Shown here: positions 8,967 to 18,110 of the stretch, in pieces
How positions within the stretch are numbered: the first letter of the stretch is position 1
Layout: the number at the start of each line of letters is the position of its first letter
Assembly: GCF_000260435.1 (NCBI RefSeq)
Contig: NZ_BACQ01000026.1
Coordinates: 1 to 64,000, forward strand
DNA: 64,000 bases
DNA from: Lacticaseibacillus zeae DSM 20178 = KCTC 3804
Lineage (GTDB): Bacteria > Bacillota > Bacilli > Lactobacillales > Lactobacillaceae
Direction: 5' to 3'
Notes under the pieces: generated by a model
Databases searched by the model: none
What the model was told of the DNA's origin: nothing
The model's input: only the letters and a program-made list of their open reading frames with translations
Position numbers and translations under genes: made by a program

Positions 8967-9341
8967 CTAATCCTGTGTTTCGTACAACAAGGTCGTGCCA
9001 ACTTTAAAGGTCGGCCGGTGCGTAGGCTTGAGATAAATCGCGTTTTGCATCGGCTTATCTGCAGGCACATCCTGAAACAATAAGGTCACATGCCCGATTG
9101 CTTTCAGATTGCTAACGGCCAGTTGCCCGACATAGGTCATCGTAAAGGTTGTCTCGTCAATCGTTATCCGGTCGCCTGCTTGAATCGAAAACTGTGCAAG
9201 CGATGCGGGGTCAGCAAATTGCTGGATCACGGCGACATCACGCAATGCGTCCGTTGCTTGCGGCCCAAACAAAATAATCATGGGATCTTTTGAGCTCAAG
9301 GCATCCTTGCCAATTGCTGTTACTGTTGCCTTAAATTGCAT
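8967..9341 (-). CDS. Orphan PTS glucitol/sorbitol IIA-like protein lacking the phospho-His
   Basis: A 124-residue protein matching the PTS IIA-Gut (SrlB/GutA) fold. The family features seen are an N-terminal VTAIGKDA strand, an ILFG turn and the conserved AIGHVTLLF near residues 82-90. The position that aligns with the phosphorylated His (FIH in E. coli GutA, His43 from memory) reads VIQ here (Gln40). The protein therefore should not accept phosphate at the usual site. No gutB/gutC/sorbitol dehydrogenase genes are nearby. It may be a regulatory or sugar-binding derivative rather than a transporter component (inference). The minus-strand gene stands alone. Confidence 0.72.
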   Translation of the reverse strand: MQFKATVTAIGKDALSSKDPMIILFGPQATDALRDVAVIQQFADPASLAQFSIQAGDRITIDETTFTMTYVGQLAVSNLKAIGHVTLLFQDVPADKPMQNAIYLKPTHRPTFKVGTTLLYETQD

Positions 9342-9572
9342 ATTAAAGCCTGCTTTCCATTATTGTTGAGCGTGAACTGGCACGTTATGACAGTCACGGT
9401 AAATAGCCATAAATTTTTGCACGTTCTTAAAGTGTGAAATACTCATTTTGACATCCTGGGAGAAATAACGCTGACGACTCAAGTACGCTAATCAACCCTT
9501 GCCGCCACACCCGGTACCCGTTATTTCCATTCAGGTCACGCTTTATATCATAGCATAAGCAAGGTCAAAACA

Positions 9573-9581
9573 TGCTATACT
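9573..9581 (+). promoter_or_regulatory. Extended -10 promoter element upstream of the lactonase gene
   Basis: TGCTATACT (TGn plus TATACT). No good -35 was found. The remainder of 9342-9611 contains only an 8-9-bp inverted repeat (near 9450 and 9518) with a ~60-base loop. Confidence 0.45.
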
Positions 9582-9611
9582 CAACATAAATTCGAAAGGA
9601 GCAATCGGTTC

Positions 9612-10652
9612 ATGAAGCAAAGACTCTTATTAGGCGGTTACACGCGCCATGGCGGTGCCGGTATCTACGCAGGTACCTTTGACGATACTCAGGGACAATT
9701 GGCCGCGCCTACCCCACTGATTTCCGATTTAGGCTCACCGACCTACTTAGCGGTGTCTGATGACAATATTTTATATGCCGTCGATGCAGAAGGTGATCAA
9801 GGCGGGGTTGCCAGCTATGATCTGAATACTAATCCTCCCCGCTTGATCAATCGGGTTTTGGCACCCGGCTCATCACCCGCCCATGTTTCCATCGATGAAA
9901 ATCGTCAGCTCGTTTATGCCAGCAACTACCATGAAGGCCGTATTAATGTTTATAAAATCAACCGCGACCACAGTTTAACGGCCACGGATGAGGTCGTTCA
10001 TTCAGGCAACGGCCCCCGTCCGGAACAGGATAGCGCCCACGTCCACTTTGCGGCAGTCACGCCAGATTTTCAGCGCCTAGCAGTTGTGGATCTTGGTAAC
10101 GACACCTTGACGACCTATGCCGTTAGCGATGCCGGTAAACTCAGCGATCCCATCGTCTTCCATACCGAACCCGGATTTGGCCCGCGGCATATTGCCTTTA
10201 ATCACAATCAGCCAATCGCCTATCTGCTTGGTGAGTTATCCAGCAAAGTCAGTGTTTTAAGCTACGACGCCGCTACCGGCAGCTTTGAGCTTATTACAAC
10301 ATTGCCAACCATCCCGGCCGACTATACCGACCACAATGGCGCAGCGGCCATTCGCCTCAGCAGTGACCAACGTTTTCTTTACGTCTCTAACCGCGGTTTC
10401 AACAGCTTAACGGTCTTTGCTGTCAGCCCCGATGGCCGCAATTTGACGCAACTGCAGCAAATCAGCACAGCTGGTGACTTTCCGCGCGATTTTAATTTCG
10501 ATCTGACAGAACGTTACATCCTTGCCGTCAATCAAAATACCAGCAACGGAACCTTATACAGCCGCGATCCGAAAACCGGCACACTCACAGAACAGCAACG
10601 CGACATTCCAACACCGGAAGCTGTTAATGTCTTGTTCTTAGCGGATAAGTAG
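9612..10652 (+). CDS. pgl: 6-phosphogluconolactonase, lactonase (beta-propeller) family
   Basis: A 346-residue cytosolic seven-bladed beta-propeller of the YkgB/Pgl lactonase family (Pfam Lactonase). Family members hydrolyse 6-phosphogluconolactone in the oxidative pentose phosphate pathway. The family marks PRHIAFN, GNGPRPEQ and the repeated LYVSN/VYASN blade strands are present. Paralogues can act on other lactones, so the substrate is inferred. AAAGGAG lies about 10 bases before ATG 9612. Monocistronic. Confidence 0.82.
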   Translation: MKQRLLLGGYTRHGGAGIYAGTFDDTQGQLAAPTPLISDLGSPTYLAVSDDNILYAVDAEGDQGGVASYDLNTNPPRLINRVLAPGSSPAHVSIDENRQLVYASNYHEGRINVYKINRDHSLTATDEVVHSGNGPRPEQDSAHVHFAAVTPDFQRLAVVDLGNDTLTTYAVSDAGKLSDPIVFHTEPGFGPRHIAFNHNQPIAYLLGELSSKVSVLSYDAATGSFELITTLPTIPADYTDHNGAAAIRLSSDQRFLYVSNRGFNSLTVFAVSPDGRNLTQLQQISTAGDFPRDFNFDLTERYILAVNQNTSNGTLYSRDPKTGTLTEQQRDIPTPEAVNVLFLADK

Positions 10653-10730
10653 TGGATTTTTTAACTCGCGTGGGACTTGCTTAATTACCACATATTATGA
10701 GTGGCTGAGTCATAATTCATACAACAATAT

Positions 10731-10778
10731 AAAAGCAAACGCACTCCATACGGTTGTTGTGAGCGCGTTTGCTTTTTG
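10731..10778 (+). terminator. Terminator of pgl
   Basis: Stem AAAAGCAAACGC/GCGTTTGCTTTT with a 21-base loop and trailing T run. Confidence 0.85.
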
Positions 10779-10820
10779 CTTTCCCAGGAGTAATTCGTTA
10801 GTAATGTTAAGATATCAGTG

Positions 10821-10991
10821 CCAAAGCGGAGCAATCGTAGGCCAGATGGGGCTCAGCCGTGGAATTGTTGTTGGTGGGGCGCTCTTTGCCCCGCCTACAA
10901 CAAGGCCGAGCTTCGAAACCGCGGGCTTTGCGGGTTCGAAGTCGTGCCCACAGCGTTCCAGCCCCAGCTGGCCGGAGATTGCGGAGTTTGG
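10821..10991. repeat. 171-bp GC-rich cloverleaf-forming non-coding element
   Basis: The outer arms (10821-10853 and 10959-10991) are an imperfect inverted repeat containing GCAATC/GATTGC and GGCCAG.TGGGGCT/AGCCCC.CTGGCC. Two further hairpins sit between them: TTGTTG..GGTGGGGC/GCCCCGCC..CAACAA, then CTTCGAA/TTCGAAG. Together these give a three-way or cloverleaf structure. Open frames cross it on both strands (about 130-140 codons), but they have no RBS and are explained by the stop-poor GC-rich palindrome. It looks like a MITE- or REP-type intergenic element; copy number elsewhere cannot be judged from here. Confidence 0.6.
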
Positions 10992-11215
10992 CGCGGCCTC
11001 GAACTTATTGTCTGACCTTTTTCTGTATCGTTCGGAAGTCGTTAAACTGTTAATGTTCTCACGGAATCGTGGATCAACTTTTTCAACGGCACTCACGCCG
11101 TACCTATCTTCAACCACCTTCTTTTCAGTCGAACAACACCACCTACCACTGCCGCCGGATTCTGTAAGATCCCAATAAATTGCGGCTTCAATGTGGCAAG
11201 CAGGCAAAAACCTTG

Positions 11216-11221
11216 TATACT
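11216..11221 (+). promoter_or_regulatory. -10 element of the uppP-cutC promoter
   Basis: TATACT 28 bases before the uppP start, preceded by a weak -35 (GTGGCA) at 17-base spacing. Confidence 0.45.
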
Positions 11222-11248
11222 GTTAACATTGAGAATTGGAGGGTTATT

Positions 11249-12067
11249 ATGTTTGATATTATTAAGGCCGTGATTATCGGGATCGTCGAAGGGCTGACGG
11301 AATTTCTCCCGATAAGTTCCACCGGCCACATTGACCTGGTTGATCAGGTCGTTAAGTTGTCCCAGGGACGCGAATTCATGAACATGTTTGAATACGTCAT
11401 TCAGTTCGGTGCGATTTTGGCCGTCATTCTATTATATTTCAATAAGCTGAATCCATTTTCTAAGCCAACCGTTAAGGAACAAAACGCAACCTGGCAATTA
11501 TGGGCAAAAGTCATCATCGCGGTTTTGCCTTCCGTTGTTGTTGGCCTGCCGCTCAACGACTGGATGGATAAACATTTACATACACCACTGGTCGTTGCCA
11601 CTACTTTAATCGTCTACGGGGTTTTGTTCATCATCGTTGAAAACTACCTCAAAAATAAACCGTCACACATCACGACATTGGCTGACATCACTTACCAAAC
11701 CGCGCTGTTGATCGGTCTTTTCCAGGTTCTGTCAATTGTCCCTGGCACTTCCCGCTCCGGCGCAACGATCCTGGGAGCCTTATTAATCGGTACATCCCGG
11801 TATGTTGCGACCGAGTTTTCCTTTTTCCTGGCGATTCCGACCATGGTAGGGGTATCGATTCTGAAAATCGGCAAGTACTTGTGGCAAGGCAACGGCTTCA
11901 CCGGCGAACAGTGGATCGTCCTGCTCACCGGCTCTGTTGTTTCGTTCCTAGTTGCCATCGTCGCCATCAAGTGGCTGCTTAAATTCGTCCAGACACATGA
12001 CTTTAAACCCTTTGGCTGGTACCGAATCGCGCTCGGTGCTATCGTGTTGCTTGTGATGTTCCTTTAA
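11249..12067 (+). CDS. uppP: Undecaprenyl-diphosphatase UppP (BacA)
   Basis: A 272-residue polytopic membrane enzyme that dephosphorylates undecaprenyl pyrophosphate, recycling the lipid carrier for peptidoglycan and other envelope polymers. Its overproduction gives bacitracin resistance (family knowledge). Both catalytic regions are visible: [14 protein letters not shown] at about residues 16-29 and [10 protein letters not shown] near residue 165. It has about eight membrane helices. The start is ATG 11249 with GGAGGG upstream; a longer in-frame extension lacks an RBS. cutC follows 20 bases downstream in the same unit. Confidence 0.95.
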   Translation: MFDIIKAVIIGIVEGLTEFLPISSTGHIDLVDQVVKLSQGREFMNMFEYVIQFGAILAVILLYFNKLNPFSKPTVKEQNATWQLWAKVIIAVLPSVVVGLPLNDWMDKHLHTPLVVATTLIVYGVLFIIVENYLKNKPSHITTLADITYQTALLIGLFQVLSIVPGTSRSGATILGALLIGTSRYVATEFSFFLAIPTMVGVSILKIGKYLWQGNGFTGEQWIVLLTGSVVSFLVAIVAIKWLLKFVQTHDFKPFGWYRIALGAIVLLVMFL

Positions 12068-12087
12068 TTATGCCATAGGAGGATGTT

Positions 12088-12723
12088 ATGTTACGAGAAG
12101 TTGCTGTTGAAAATTATACGCATATTCCCCAAGCCTTAGCTGCTGGTGCCGATCGCATCGAACTTAACGATAATCTGGCGGTGGGCGGCACAACGGTTTC
12201 GAAAGGCGTTATGGCGGAAAGTGCAAAATATGTTCACGAACATGGTCGCAGCCTGGTGACCATGATTCGGCCACGGGGCGGAAACTTTGTCTACAATGAC
12301 ACCGAATTAAAGATAATGGAAGCCGACTTGTTTGAAGCCCAGGCACTCGGTGTTGACGGTGTTGCTTTTGGCGCCTTGACCGCAGATGGCCTGATTGACG
12401 AAGATGCAATGACCAGTCTGATTGCTGCGAGTGCCGGCATGAGTGTGGTTTTCCATATGGCCTTTGATGCCATCCCCGAAGACCAGCAACCGGCCGCTAT
12501 CGACTGGCTGGCGGCCCATCATGTTGACCGCATTTTAACGCACGGCGGACCACTCACAACGCCGATTGAGGCCACCTTGCCCCACCTGCAAACGCTGATC
12601 GCCCACGCTGCAGATCAAATCACGATTCTTCCCGGCGGCGGGATCACCAGTCAAAATGCCGCAGCAATTGCCGACAAGTTAGGTGTTAAGGAGTTACACG
12701 GCACTAAGTTAATTCAATTTTAG
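12088..12723 (+). CDS. cutC: CutC family protein
   Basis: A 211-residue TIM-barrel protein of the CutC family. It shows the N-terminal ADRIELNDNL motif, MIRPRGGNFVY and the C-terminal LPGGGI. CutC was named for copper homeostasis in E. coli, but that role is disputed and the biochemical activity is not settled. The start has AGGAGG directly upstream, and the gene is co-transcribed with uppP. A terminator follows. Confidence 0.9.
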   Translation: MLREVAVENYTHIPQALAAGADRIELNDNLAVGGTTVSKGVMAESAKYVHEHGRSLVTMIRPRGGNFVYNDTELKIMEADLFEAQALGVDGVAFGALTADGLIDEDAMTSLIAASAGMSVVFHMAFDAIPEDQQPAAIDWLAAHHVDRILTHGGPLTTPIEATLPHLQTLIAHAADQITILPGGGITSQNAAAIADKLGVKELHGTKLIQF

Positions 12724-12776
12724 ATCAATCACTTTCACGTCCCGCCTGTGCTAGACGTGACTGAATAAAGCTACAC

Positions 12777-12840
12777 TAAAATCGGTTCTCGGAACAAAAG
12801 GCCCACCAACACGCCTTTCGTCTCGGAACCGATTTTTTTG
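12777..12840 (+). terminator. Terminator of uppP-cutC
   Basis: Stem AAAATCGGTTC/GAACCGATTTT with an inner hairpin and T7. Confidence 0.85.
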
Positions 12841-12938
12841 AGGCATTGATAAACTGCTTCGGACTAGCTCAAACCGGTTTTTCTTTTTAGATAACGCGCG
12901 GTATGATACTAGAGGGAAAAATGAAACGAGGGTTACGC

Positions 12939-14000
12939 ATGATGCGAAAAATTTTTATCGGTATAATAGCATTCTTTGGACTTTTTACCTTATCCGGCTG
13001 CCAGAAAAAGGCCCAGCCGACTTACCTCAAAACGCCTTATACCCAAAACGAATTCGTGATGGGCACGACTTGTACCTTGACGATTTATGATAAAGGCAAA
13101 AAATCAGCATTAAAAGACGGTTTTGCCATGATTCATCATGTTGACGATGAAGCGACGCTGACCCGCGGTGGTTCGGTGCTTGATAAAATCAATGACAATG
13201 CCGGCATTAAACCGGTCAAAGTGCCAAAAGACTTCATGCCGCTATTGGAGAAAGCTTATTATTTTTCCAAAAACTCAAATGGCAGTTTTGATATGGCGAT
13301 CGGTGCAGTGACGAATCTGTGGCAAATCGGCTTACCAGGGGCGCGGGTACCAGCGCAAAGCGAGATCGACCAAGCATTACCGCTGGTTAACTGGCGCGAT
13401 GTCAAGCTTGATTCAAAGAACAACACCGCCTATCTCACCAAAAAAGGTATGCGCCTTGATTTCGGCGGCATTGCCAAAGGCTGGGTGGCTGATAAAGTCC
13501 GCGACGTGTTACGCAAAGACGGCGTCACCGCGGCCATTATCGATCTTGGCGGTAACGTGGTGGTCATGGGCCACTCGCCACTGGGGGCCAAACGCGACTG
13601 GCATGTGGGCATCCAGGATCCGACTGCTGCGCGCGGCACCGCTGTTGGCACCATTCCGGAAAGTGACGAATCGATTGTCACTGCCGGTACCTACGAGCAA
13701 TATCTGATTTCCCACGGCCACAAATACATTTACCTTTTTGATCCTAAAACCGGCTATCCTTATGACAACAATCTAGCTTCAGTCACGATTGTTTCCAAAA
13801 AAAGCGTGGATGGTGATGCGCTGTCAAATGCCGCTTTTGATAAGGGATTGAAGGATGGCTTGCAGTATATGAATGCTAAAAATAGTCAGCACATCCAAGC
13901 CATTTTCATCACCAATGACAAAAAAATCTACTTAACCAACGGACTCAAGAAACAATTTAAATTTGATGCTGATTCGGGTTACCACAAAGGCAATTTCTAA
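12939..14000 (+). CDS. apbE: FAD:protein FMN transferase, ApbE lipoprotein
   Basis: A 353-residue secreted lipoprotein that covalently attaches FMN to Thr/Ser of partner flavoproteins. The N-terminus is a lipoprotein signal with lipobox LSGC (Cys near residue 22 from the chosen start). The ApbE core is seen as RLDFGGIAKGW, IIDLGGN and SIVTAGTYEQY, with the DALSNA Mg-binding segment downstream. I chose ATG 12939 because ACGAGGG sits 7 bases upstream; ATG 12921 has too short spacing. No obvious flavinylation target is adjacent. It is monocistronic with a TATGAT -10 at about 12902. Confidence 0.93.
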   Translation: MMRKIFIGIIAFFGLFTLSGCQKKAQPTYLKTPYTQNEFVMGTTCTLTIYDKGKKSALKDGFAMIHHVDDEATLTRGGSVLDKINDNAGIKPVKVPKDFMPLLEKAYYFSKNSNGSFDMAIGAVTNLWQIGLPGARVPAQSEIDQALPLVNWRDVKLDSKNNTAYLTKKGMRLDFGGIAKGWVADKVRDVLRKDGVTAAIIDLGGNVVVMGHSPLGAKRDWHVGIQDPTAARGTAVGTIPESDESIVTAGTYEQYLISHGHKYIYLFDPKTGYPYDNNLASVTIVSKKSVDGDALSNAAFDKGLKDGLQYMNAKNSQHIQAIFITNDKKIYLTNGLKKQFKFDADSGYHKGNF

Positions 14001-14015
14001 GTTCGCGCTAAATAC

Positions 14016-14063
14016 AATACGCCCAAAGTCAGTCACCGCTTGAGACTGACTTTGGGCGTATTT
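14016..14063. terminator. Strong terminator between apbE and rluD (convergent genes)
   Basis: About 19-bp near-perfect stem (AATACGCCCAAAG.../...CTTTGGGCGTATT) with a 9-base loop; usable from both sides. Confidence 0.85.
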
Positions 14064-14113
14064 GCATGCGAAAATAGATGAATTTATTAACCGGAGTTCA
14101 GCAAAAAGTCCAC

Positions 14114-15016
14114 TCATCCCCGCAGCGGCAACTGCAAACGCTCAGCCAGCCCCGCCATATCCTTTGGCAACGGTGCCTGTATATCCAGCCATTTCTTTTT
14201 CAGTGGCTGCCAGAAGCGCAGATGAGCGCAATGCAACGCCTGCCGTTCAAAGCTGACAGGTTGTCGGCTGTACAAATCGTCGCCAAACAACACGTGCCCG
14301 ATCGCCGCAAAATGCACCCGAATCTGGTGTGTCCGACCGGTGTGCAACGTCACCAACACAGCCGCGGCCTGCGAAGTCTGCGCCAGCGTTCGATATTCGG
14401 TCACGGATGGCTTGCCAGTCGTGCTCACGATTCGCCGCATATAAAAGCCTTGGCTCACCCCAATCGGCAACACGATCCACCCATGGGCAGGCAACGGCGA
14501 CTTAGCGGTAACAATTGCCACATATTGCTTCAAGAAAGCCTCACTATGCAGTTGCCGATCCAGCAGACTATGCGCCAGACTGTGCTTGGCAAATACCATT
14601 AAACCGCTGGTATCCCGATCTAACCTAGTGACAACGTGTACCGCCTGACTTTCTGCATGGGTTTTGATCAAATATGCCTTGACCATATTAGCCATACTGT
14701 CATTTTTACGACCGATTGCCGGAATTGACGCAACGCCGGCTGGTTTGTTGACGACTAGATAATCATCATCCTCATAACAAATCGCCAGATCATGTGGGTA
14801 CGGGACGACACTATCAGCCGCCTGTTCGGGAGCGGTTTGAACCAGGATTCGGTCGCCCGTGCGAATCCCATACGCGGTATTGCGTTGCCGTTTATTCACA
14901 AAAATAAAACCGCCTTGATAGTGGAGCTTTTTGAGTTGGGCACGGGAGAAACCCTGTTGTCTTAAAAAAGCCCCCAATTTAAGCGGCGGCCCTTCGTAAT
15001 GCCATTCAAAACGCAT
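14114..15016 (-). CDS. rluD: RluA-family ribosomal large subunit pseudouridine synthase
   Basis: A 300-residue enzyme that isomerises uridines in rRNA. It has an N-terminal S4-like region (residues 15-60) followed by the pseudouridine synthase domain with the catalytic Asp in VVTRLDRDTSGL; most RluA members have HRLD, here TRLD. HTGRTHQIRVH is present. The start overlaps the nadK stop (TAATG at 15014-15018). It is the last gene of relQ-nadK-rluD, which corresponds to Bacillus yjbM-yjbN-yjbO. The exact rRNA target is inferred from synteny only. Confidence 0.88.
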   Translation of the reverse strand: MRFEWHYEGPPLKLGAFLRQQGFSRAQLKKLHYQGGFIFVNKRQRNTAYGIRTGDRILVQTAPEQAADSVVPYPHDLAICYEDDDYLVVNKPAGVASIPAIGRKNDSMANMVKAYLIKTHAESQAVHVVTRLDRDTSGLMVFAKHSLAHSLLDRQLHSEAFLKQYVAIVTAKSPLPAHGWIVLPIGVSQGFYMRRIVSTTGKPSVTEYRTLAQTSQAAAVLVTLHTGRTHQIRVHFAAIGHVLFGDDLYSRQPVSFERQALHCAHLRFWQPLKKKWLDIQAPLPKDMAGLAERLQLPLRG

Positions 15017-15813
15017 TAATGTTTCGCTCCAATAAAAGCATCTTCGACCCGATCCCAAAAATGCATGTGCCGATAACGGGCAAAATGAATCCGCTCTTTG
15101 GCAATCTTATAACGAATCTGTTTGATCGTTGGCGGATTGATGACGAACTGATCGACTGTCATCACATAATCATCCCGACCAGTCGGCTCCAGTGTCACCC
15201 ATTCATCAGGCGCCGTAATGATCGGTGAGCTGAGCGTCCGAAATACCCGATTATTAATCGATGCAATCTCGGTCACCTGAAGCGCGTCCAGCCGCGGATG
15301 CATGACGGCACCGCCGTTGGACTTGCTATAAGCCGTCGAACCGGTCGGCGTGGAAACACACAAGCCATCGCCTCGAAAACTCTCGAAGAAATCGCCTTTA
15401 ATATAAACTTCTGTCCGCATCGTACCATTCAACCGCTTCAAAGTTGATTCATTAAGTGCCAAATAATGCGCACTCGTGGCATCCGCATACATGGCACGAA
15501 CATCCAAAAGCGGATAGCTCACGCTTTGCCCGGAATCTTCTTTTAAGGCAATGACAAGGTCTTCAATTTCAAAATCACGCCAGTCCGTGTAAAATCCCAG
15601 ATGACCGGTATGCACGCCAATAAAGCGAATGGTATCCAGTTGGTCGGCGTAGCGGTGAAAGGCCGACAACAACGTGCCATCACCGCCGATTGTGATGACA
15701 ACATCAGGGTGCCGTTCATCCAGTTCAAAATGGCCGTTTTTTAACAGCTTAATTAACTTTTGGGCTGCCGTGATGGAGGCAGGTATGCTATTATGAAAAA
15801 CCGTTACGCGCAT
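15016..15813 (-). CDS. nadK: NAD kinase
   Basis: A 265-residue enzyme phosphorylating NAD to NADP. The GGDGT ATP-binding motif ([12 protein letters not shown]) lies near residues 45-56, and the NE/D and TPTGSTAY motifs of the NAD-binding domain are present. I start it at ATG 15811-15813 (MRVTVFHN), with AAAGGA eight bases upstream. Longer forms would overlap relQ. It follows relQ almost without a gap. The association of NADP synthesis with a (p)ppGpp synthetase is conserved in Firmicutes. Confidence 0.93.
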   Translation of the reverse strand: MRVTVFHNSIPASITAAQKLIKLLKNGHFELDERHPDVVITIGGDGTLLSAFHRYADQLDTIRFIGVHTGHLGFYTDWRDFEIEDLVIALKEDSGQSVSYPLLDVRAMYADATSAHYLALNESTLKRLNGTMRTEVYIKGDFFESFRGDGLCVSTPTGSTAYSKSNGGAVMHPRLDALQVTEIASINNRVFRTLSSPIITAPDEWVTLEPTGRDDYVMTVDQFVINPPTIKQIRYKIAKERIHFARYRHMHFWDRVEDAFIGAKH

Positions 15814-15814
15814 C

Positions 15815-16492
15815 TTATTCATCCTTTTTACTGTCAGGCTTTTTTTCGTCAGTTGTATCGGGATACGGCTGTTGTCCCTTACCATAAACAAATAAATGTT
15901 GGGCTTCCTGAATTTCTTCGCGAATATCGGACATTTCCTTGTCAAGCATGAAGGAAGCCTCTGCCGCTCGCTTAAGCCGGGCTTTTAACGTGTCCGGAAA
16001 TTCGCCATTGTATTTGTAATTCAGGCTGTGCTCGATCGTTGCCCAAAAATTCATCGACATGGTGCGAATCTGAACTTCGGCTAGAATCTTTTTTTCGCCG
16101 TGAATCAGCTGCACCGGATACTCAATCACAACATGGTAGCTGCGGTAGCCGGAAGGTTTCACATTGGTTACGTAATCCCGTTCTTCGACGATTTTCATAT
16201 CCGTCCGTTGACGAAGCAGATCGACCACCTGATAAATGTCTTCCACAAATTGGCACATAATTCGCAGACCAGCAATGTCTTGCATATCCTGTTCCAAAAG
16301 CTCATCGCTAATGAACCGACGACTCTGCTTCTCAATAATCGAACTGACCGGTTTAACCCGTCCCGTCACGAATTCAATGGGTGTATGCTCATTGGCCTGT
16401 TGAAATTGTTTACGCATGCCACGAAATTTAATCTTTAATTCCCCGACCGCTTGTTCATATGGCATTAAGAAACTGTCCCAGTCTCTTTGCAT
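15815..16492 (-). CDS. relQ: Small alarmone synthetase RelQ (GTP pyrophosphokinase)
   Basis: A 225-residue single-domain (p)ppGpp synthetase that transfers pyrophosphate from ATP to GDP/GTP. It lacks hydrolase, TGS and ACT domains. Synthetase motifs are seen: [13 protein letters not shown] and [21 protein letters not shown] is shortened here to the core EVQIRT and EH. The C-terminal tail is charged. The start ATG 16490-16492 has GGGAGGG just upstream; the open frame extends 53 residues further without an RBS. First gene of relQ-nadK-rluD, diverging from the CYTH gene, as in Bacillus yjbM/yjbK. Confidence 0.92.
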   Translation of the reverse strand: MQRDWDSFLMPYEQAVGELKIKFRGMRKQFQQANEHTPIEFVTGRVKPVSSIIEKQSRRFISDELLEQDMQDIAGLRIMCQFVEDIYQVVDLLRQRTDMKIVEERDYVTNVKPSGYRSYHVVIEYPVQLIHGEKKILAEVQIRTMSMNFWATIEHSLNYKYNGEFPDTLKARLKRAAEASFMLDKEMSDIREEIQEAQHLFVYGKGQQPYPDTTDEKKPDSKKDE

Positions 16493-16654
16493 TACTGGCC
16501 CTCCCATACTAAACTCTAATAATGTGGTATGTTTGTCAGCTAACAAGTCAAAGCTTAATTGTTTGACTTGTTGATAGTTGCCGACAGCACTCACGACCAC
16601 CATTCTATCATATTTTTGGCATGTAACCGGTGCCGTTGCGTTTGGAGGCAACCC

Positions 16655-17248
16655 ATGGCTATTTCCCGCGAACAGGAATTTAAAACTTGTTTAACCAAAA
16701 CCGCATTTCTGGCGATTTTGAATCATTTTGAGTTTGACCCGGCTTTTTCCCAAATGAACACCTATTATGACACAGCTGACGGTGCTGTCAAAGCGGCACG
16801 TCTTGGCTTGCGGATTCGCCAGTTTGCCGACCATGCCGAGCAAACGCTGAAGGTTCCCAACGACAGTCAGCATCGTGATCTTCAGGAAATTACCGATCCG
16901 CTCACATCGATGGAAGCGCAAAATTTAATTGAACGGGGTGATCTTAAGCCCGGCCAGGTCACCCAAGCATTGGCAGCCCGCCACATTGACCCGGCAAGCG
17001 TCCATCCGCAAACACAAGCCAAAACAACCAGACGACTCGCCCATCTGCCGGCTGGCTTGTTAACACTCGATCAGACCTTTTATATCGACCAAACTTCCGA
17101 TTTTGAATTGGAAATGGAGTATCAAAACCTAGATGAAGCCAAAAAATTCTACGATAACTTGCTACAGAATTTTCACATAAAAAAACAACCTGTCATCAAT
17201 AAAGTACAACGTGCATATGAGCATGTGCATGATTCACAAGCTAAATAA
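16655..17248 (+). CDS. CYTH domain protein (YjbK-like)
   Basis: A 197-residue CYTH/triphosphate tunnel protein. The N-terminal EQEFK (ExExK-like) and the YYDT strand are the family marks, with further basic and acidic barrel residues such as RLGLRIRQF and FELEMEYQ. Members hydrolyse triphosphates (PPPi, thiamine-PPP) or bind them; no substrate can be assigned here. The start ATG 16655 has TTGGAGG upstream. It is divergent from relQ and followed by spxH, the same neighbourhood as B. subtilis yjbH-yjbK-yjbM. Confidence 0.85.
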   Translation: MAISREQEFKTCLTKTAFLAILNHFEFDPAFSQMNTYYDTADGAVKAARLGLRIRQFADHAEQTLKVPNDSQHRDLQEITDPLTSMEAQNLIERGDLKPGQVTQALAARHIDPASVHPQTQAKTTRRLAHLPAGLLTLDQTFYIDQTSDFELEMEYQNLDEAKKFYDNLLQNFHIKKQPVINKVQRAYEHVHDSQAK

Positions 17249-17317
17249 TTGTTACTTGCGCGATTTCTGATAAAGTAAGTGTAGAAATTTGTTGCCAGCA
17301 CATTGGAGGCCAAGACC

Positions 17318-17953
17318 GTGTTAGAAATTTTTCTTTTTTTCAATCCGATTGGCAGTATCTGTCTGAGTACAGAACAAAAGCTGCTACACCAACTGGATAA
17401 ATTCCAACAAGAGGTAAAAGTTCATTTTGTTCCGGTTCTCAATCTGGACATTATTGAACAATTCATGCAGTACGAACAATTAAACGTTCACAGCCTTGCC
17501 AAACGAAATCAATTGTTGCGTGCCGCTTATAACCTCGCATTGGATTATAAAGCGGCCCAGTACCAAGGCAATAAGAAGGCGCGCATGTTGCTGTTGCGAT
17601 TACAACAACACGCGCCACTGGTTCAGTATCAATACGATGCCGCCTTCGTTGCCAAAATGCTGACGAAATGTCATTTAGATCATGAAATGTTTTACGAGGA
17701 TCGGCAGCGCACCGAAGTCAAAATGGGGTTTGATTCCGATCAGCGTACTGCCAACCAGATGGGTATTACGCAGACCCCTTCCCTTGTCATTGTGGACACA
17801 GACCGCGCCGTTGATGACGGTCATGCTATCTTAATCGAGCAAATCAGTGATGCCAATCTCATTCCGCAACTTTGTGACCTCATCAGAACAGATCCGGCCC
17901 GATTCTTCACTGAACAACCGGAGAATATGGGCGGTCATTTTCGATTCTTTTAA
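17318..17953 (+). CDS. spxH: DsbA-fold ClpXP adaptor SpxH (YjbH) family
   Basis: A 211-residue thioredoxin/DsbA-fold protein of the YjbH family, the adaptor that delivers the stress regulator Spx to ClpXP (family knowledge). It starts with GTG at 17318, with TTGGAGG upstream. Where DsbA-like proteins have CxxC after the first strand, this reads FNPIGSICL: only one Cys and no redox pair. That argues for an adaptor role rather than an oxidoreductase. The cis-Pro region (TQTPSLVIVD) is retained. It is downstream of the CYTH gene. Confidence 0.78.
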   Translation: MLEIFLFFNPIGSICLSTEQKLLHQLDKFQQEVKVHFVPVLNLDIIEQFMQYEQLNVHSLAKRNQLLRAAYNLALDYKAAQYQGNKKARMLLLRLQQHAPLVQYQYDAAFVAKMLTKCHLDHEMFYEDRQRTEVKMGFDSDQRTANQMGITQTPSLVIVDTDRAVDDGHAILIEQISDANLIPQLCDLIRTDPARFFTEQPENMGGHFRFF

Positions 17954-18078
17954 ACGCCTCTAACGTCGTCACCCACCTTCACGATTAAGCGACCTGGCTT
18001 GATAACTGGCAGGTTGCTTAGCTGATCGGTTTCATCTGGCAGCAAACAGTTTAGCTGAATAGTTCTATGGTGTACTTG

Positions 18079-18108
18079 GGACTTTGCGATCATGCAAGGT
18101 CCTTTTTA
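18079..18108 (+). terminator. Terminator of spxH
   Basis: Stem GGACTTTGC/GCAAGGTCC with a 6-base loop and T5. A second hairpin without a T run lies at 17986-18020. Confidence 0.65.
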
Positions 18109-18110
18109 TA

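Noticed and set aside
10759-11207. Open frames of 130-140 codons on both strands between pgl and uppP
   Set aside because: No RBS, low-complexity composition, and they coincide with the palindromic cloverleaf element, which explains the lack of stops.
16493-16651. 53-residue N-terminal extension of RelQ
   Set aside because: Family length and the GGGAGGG before ATG 16492 support the shorter form; the extension covers the divergent promoter region.
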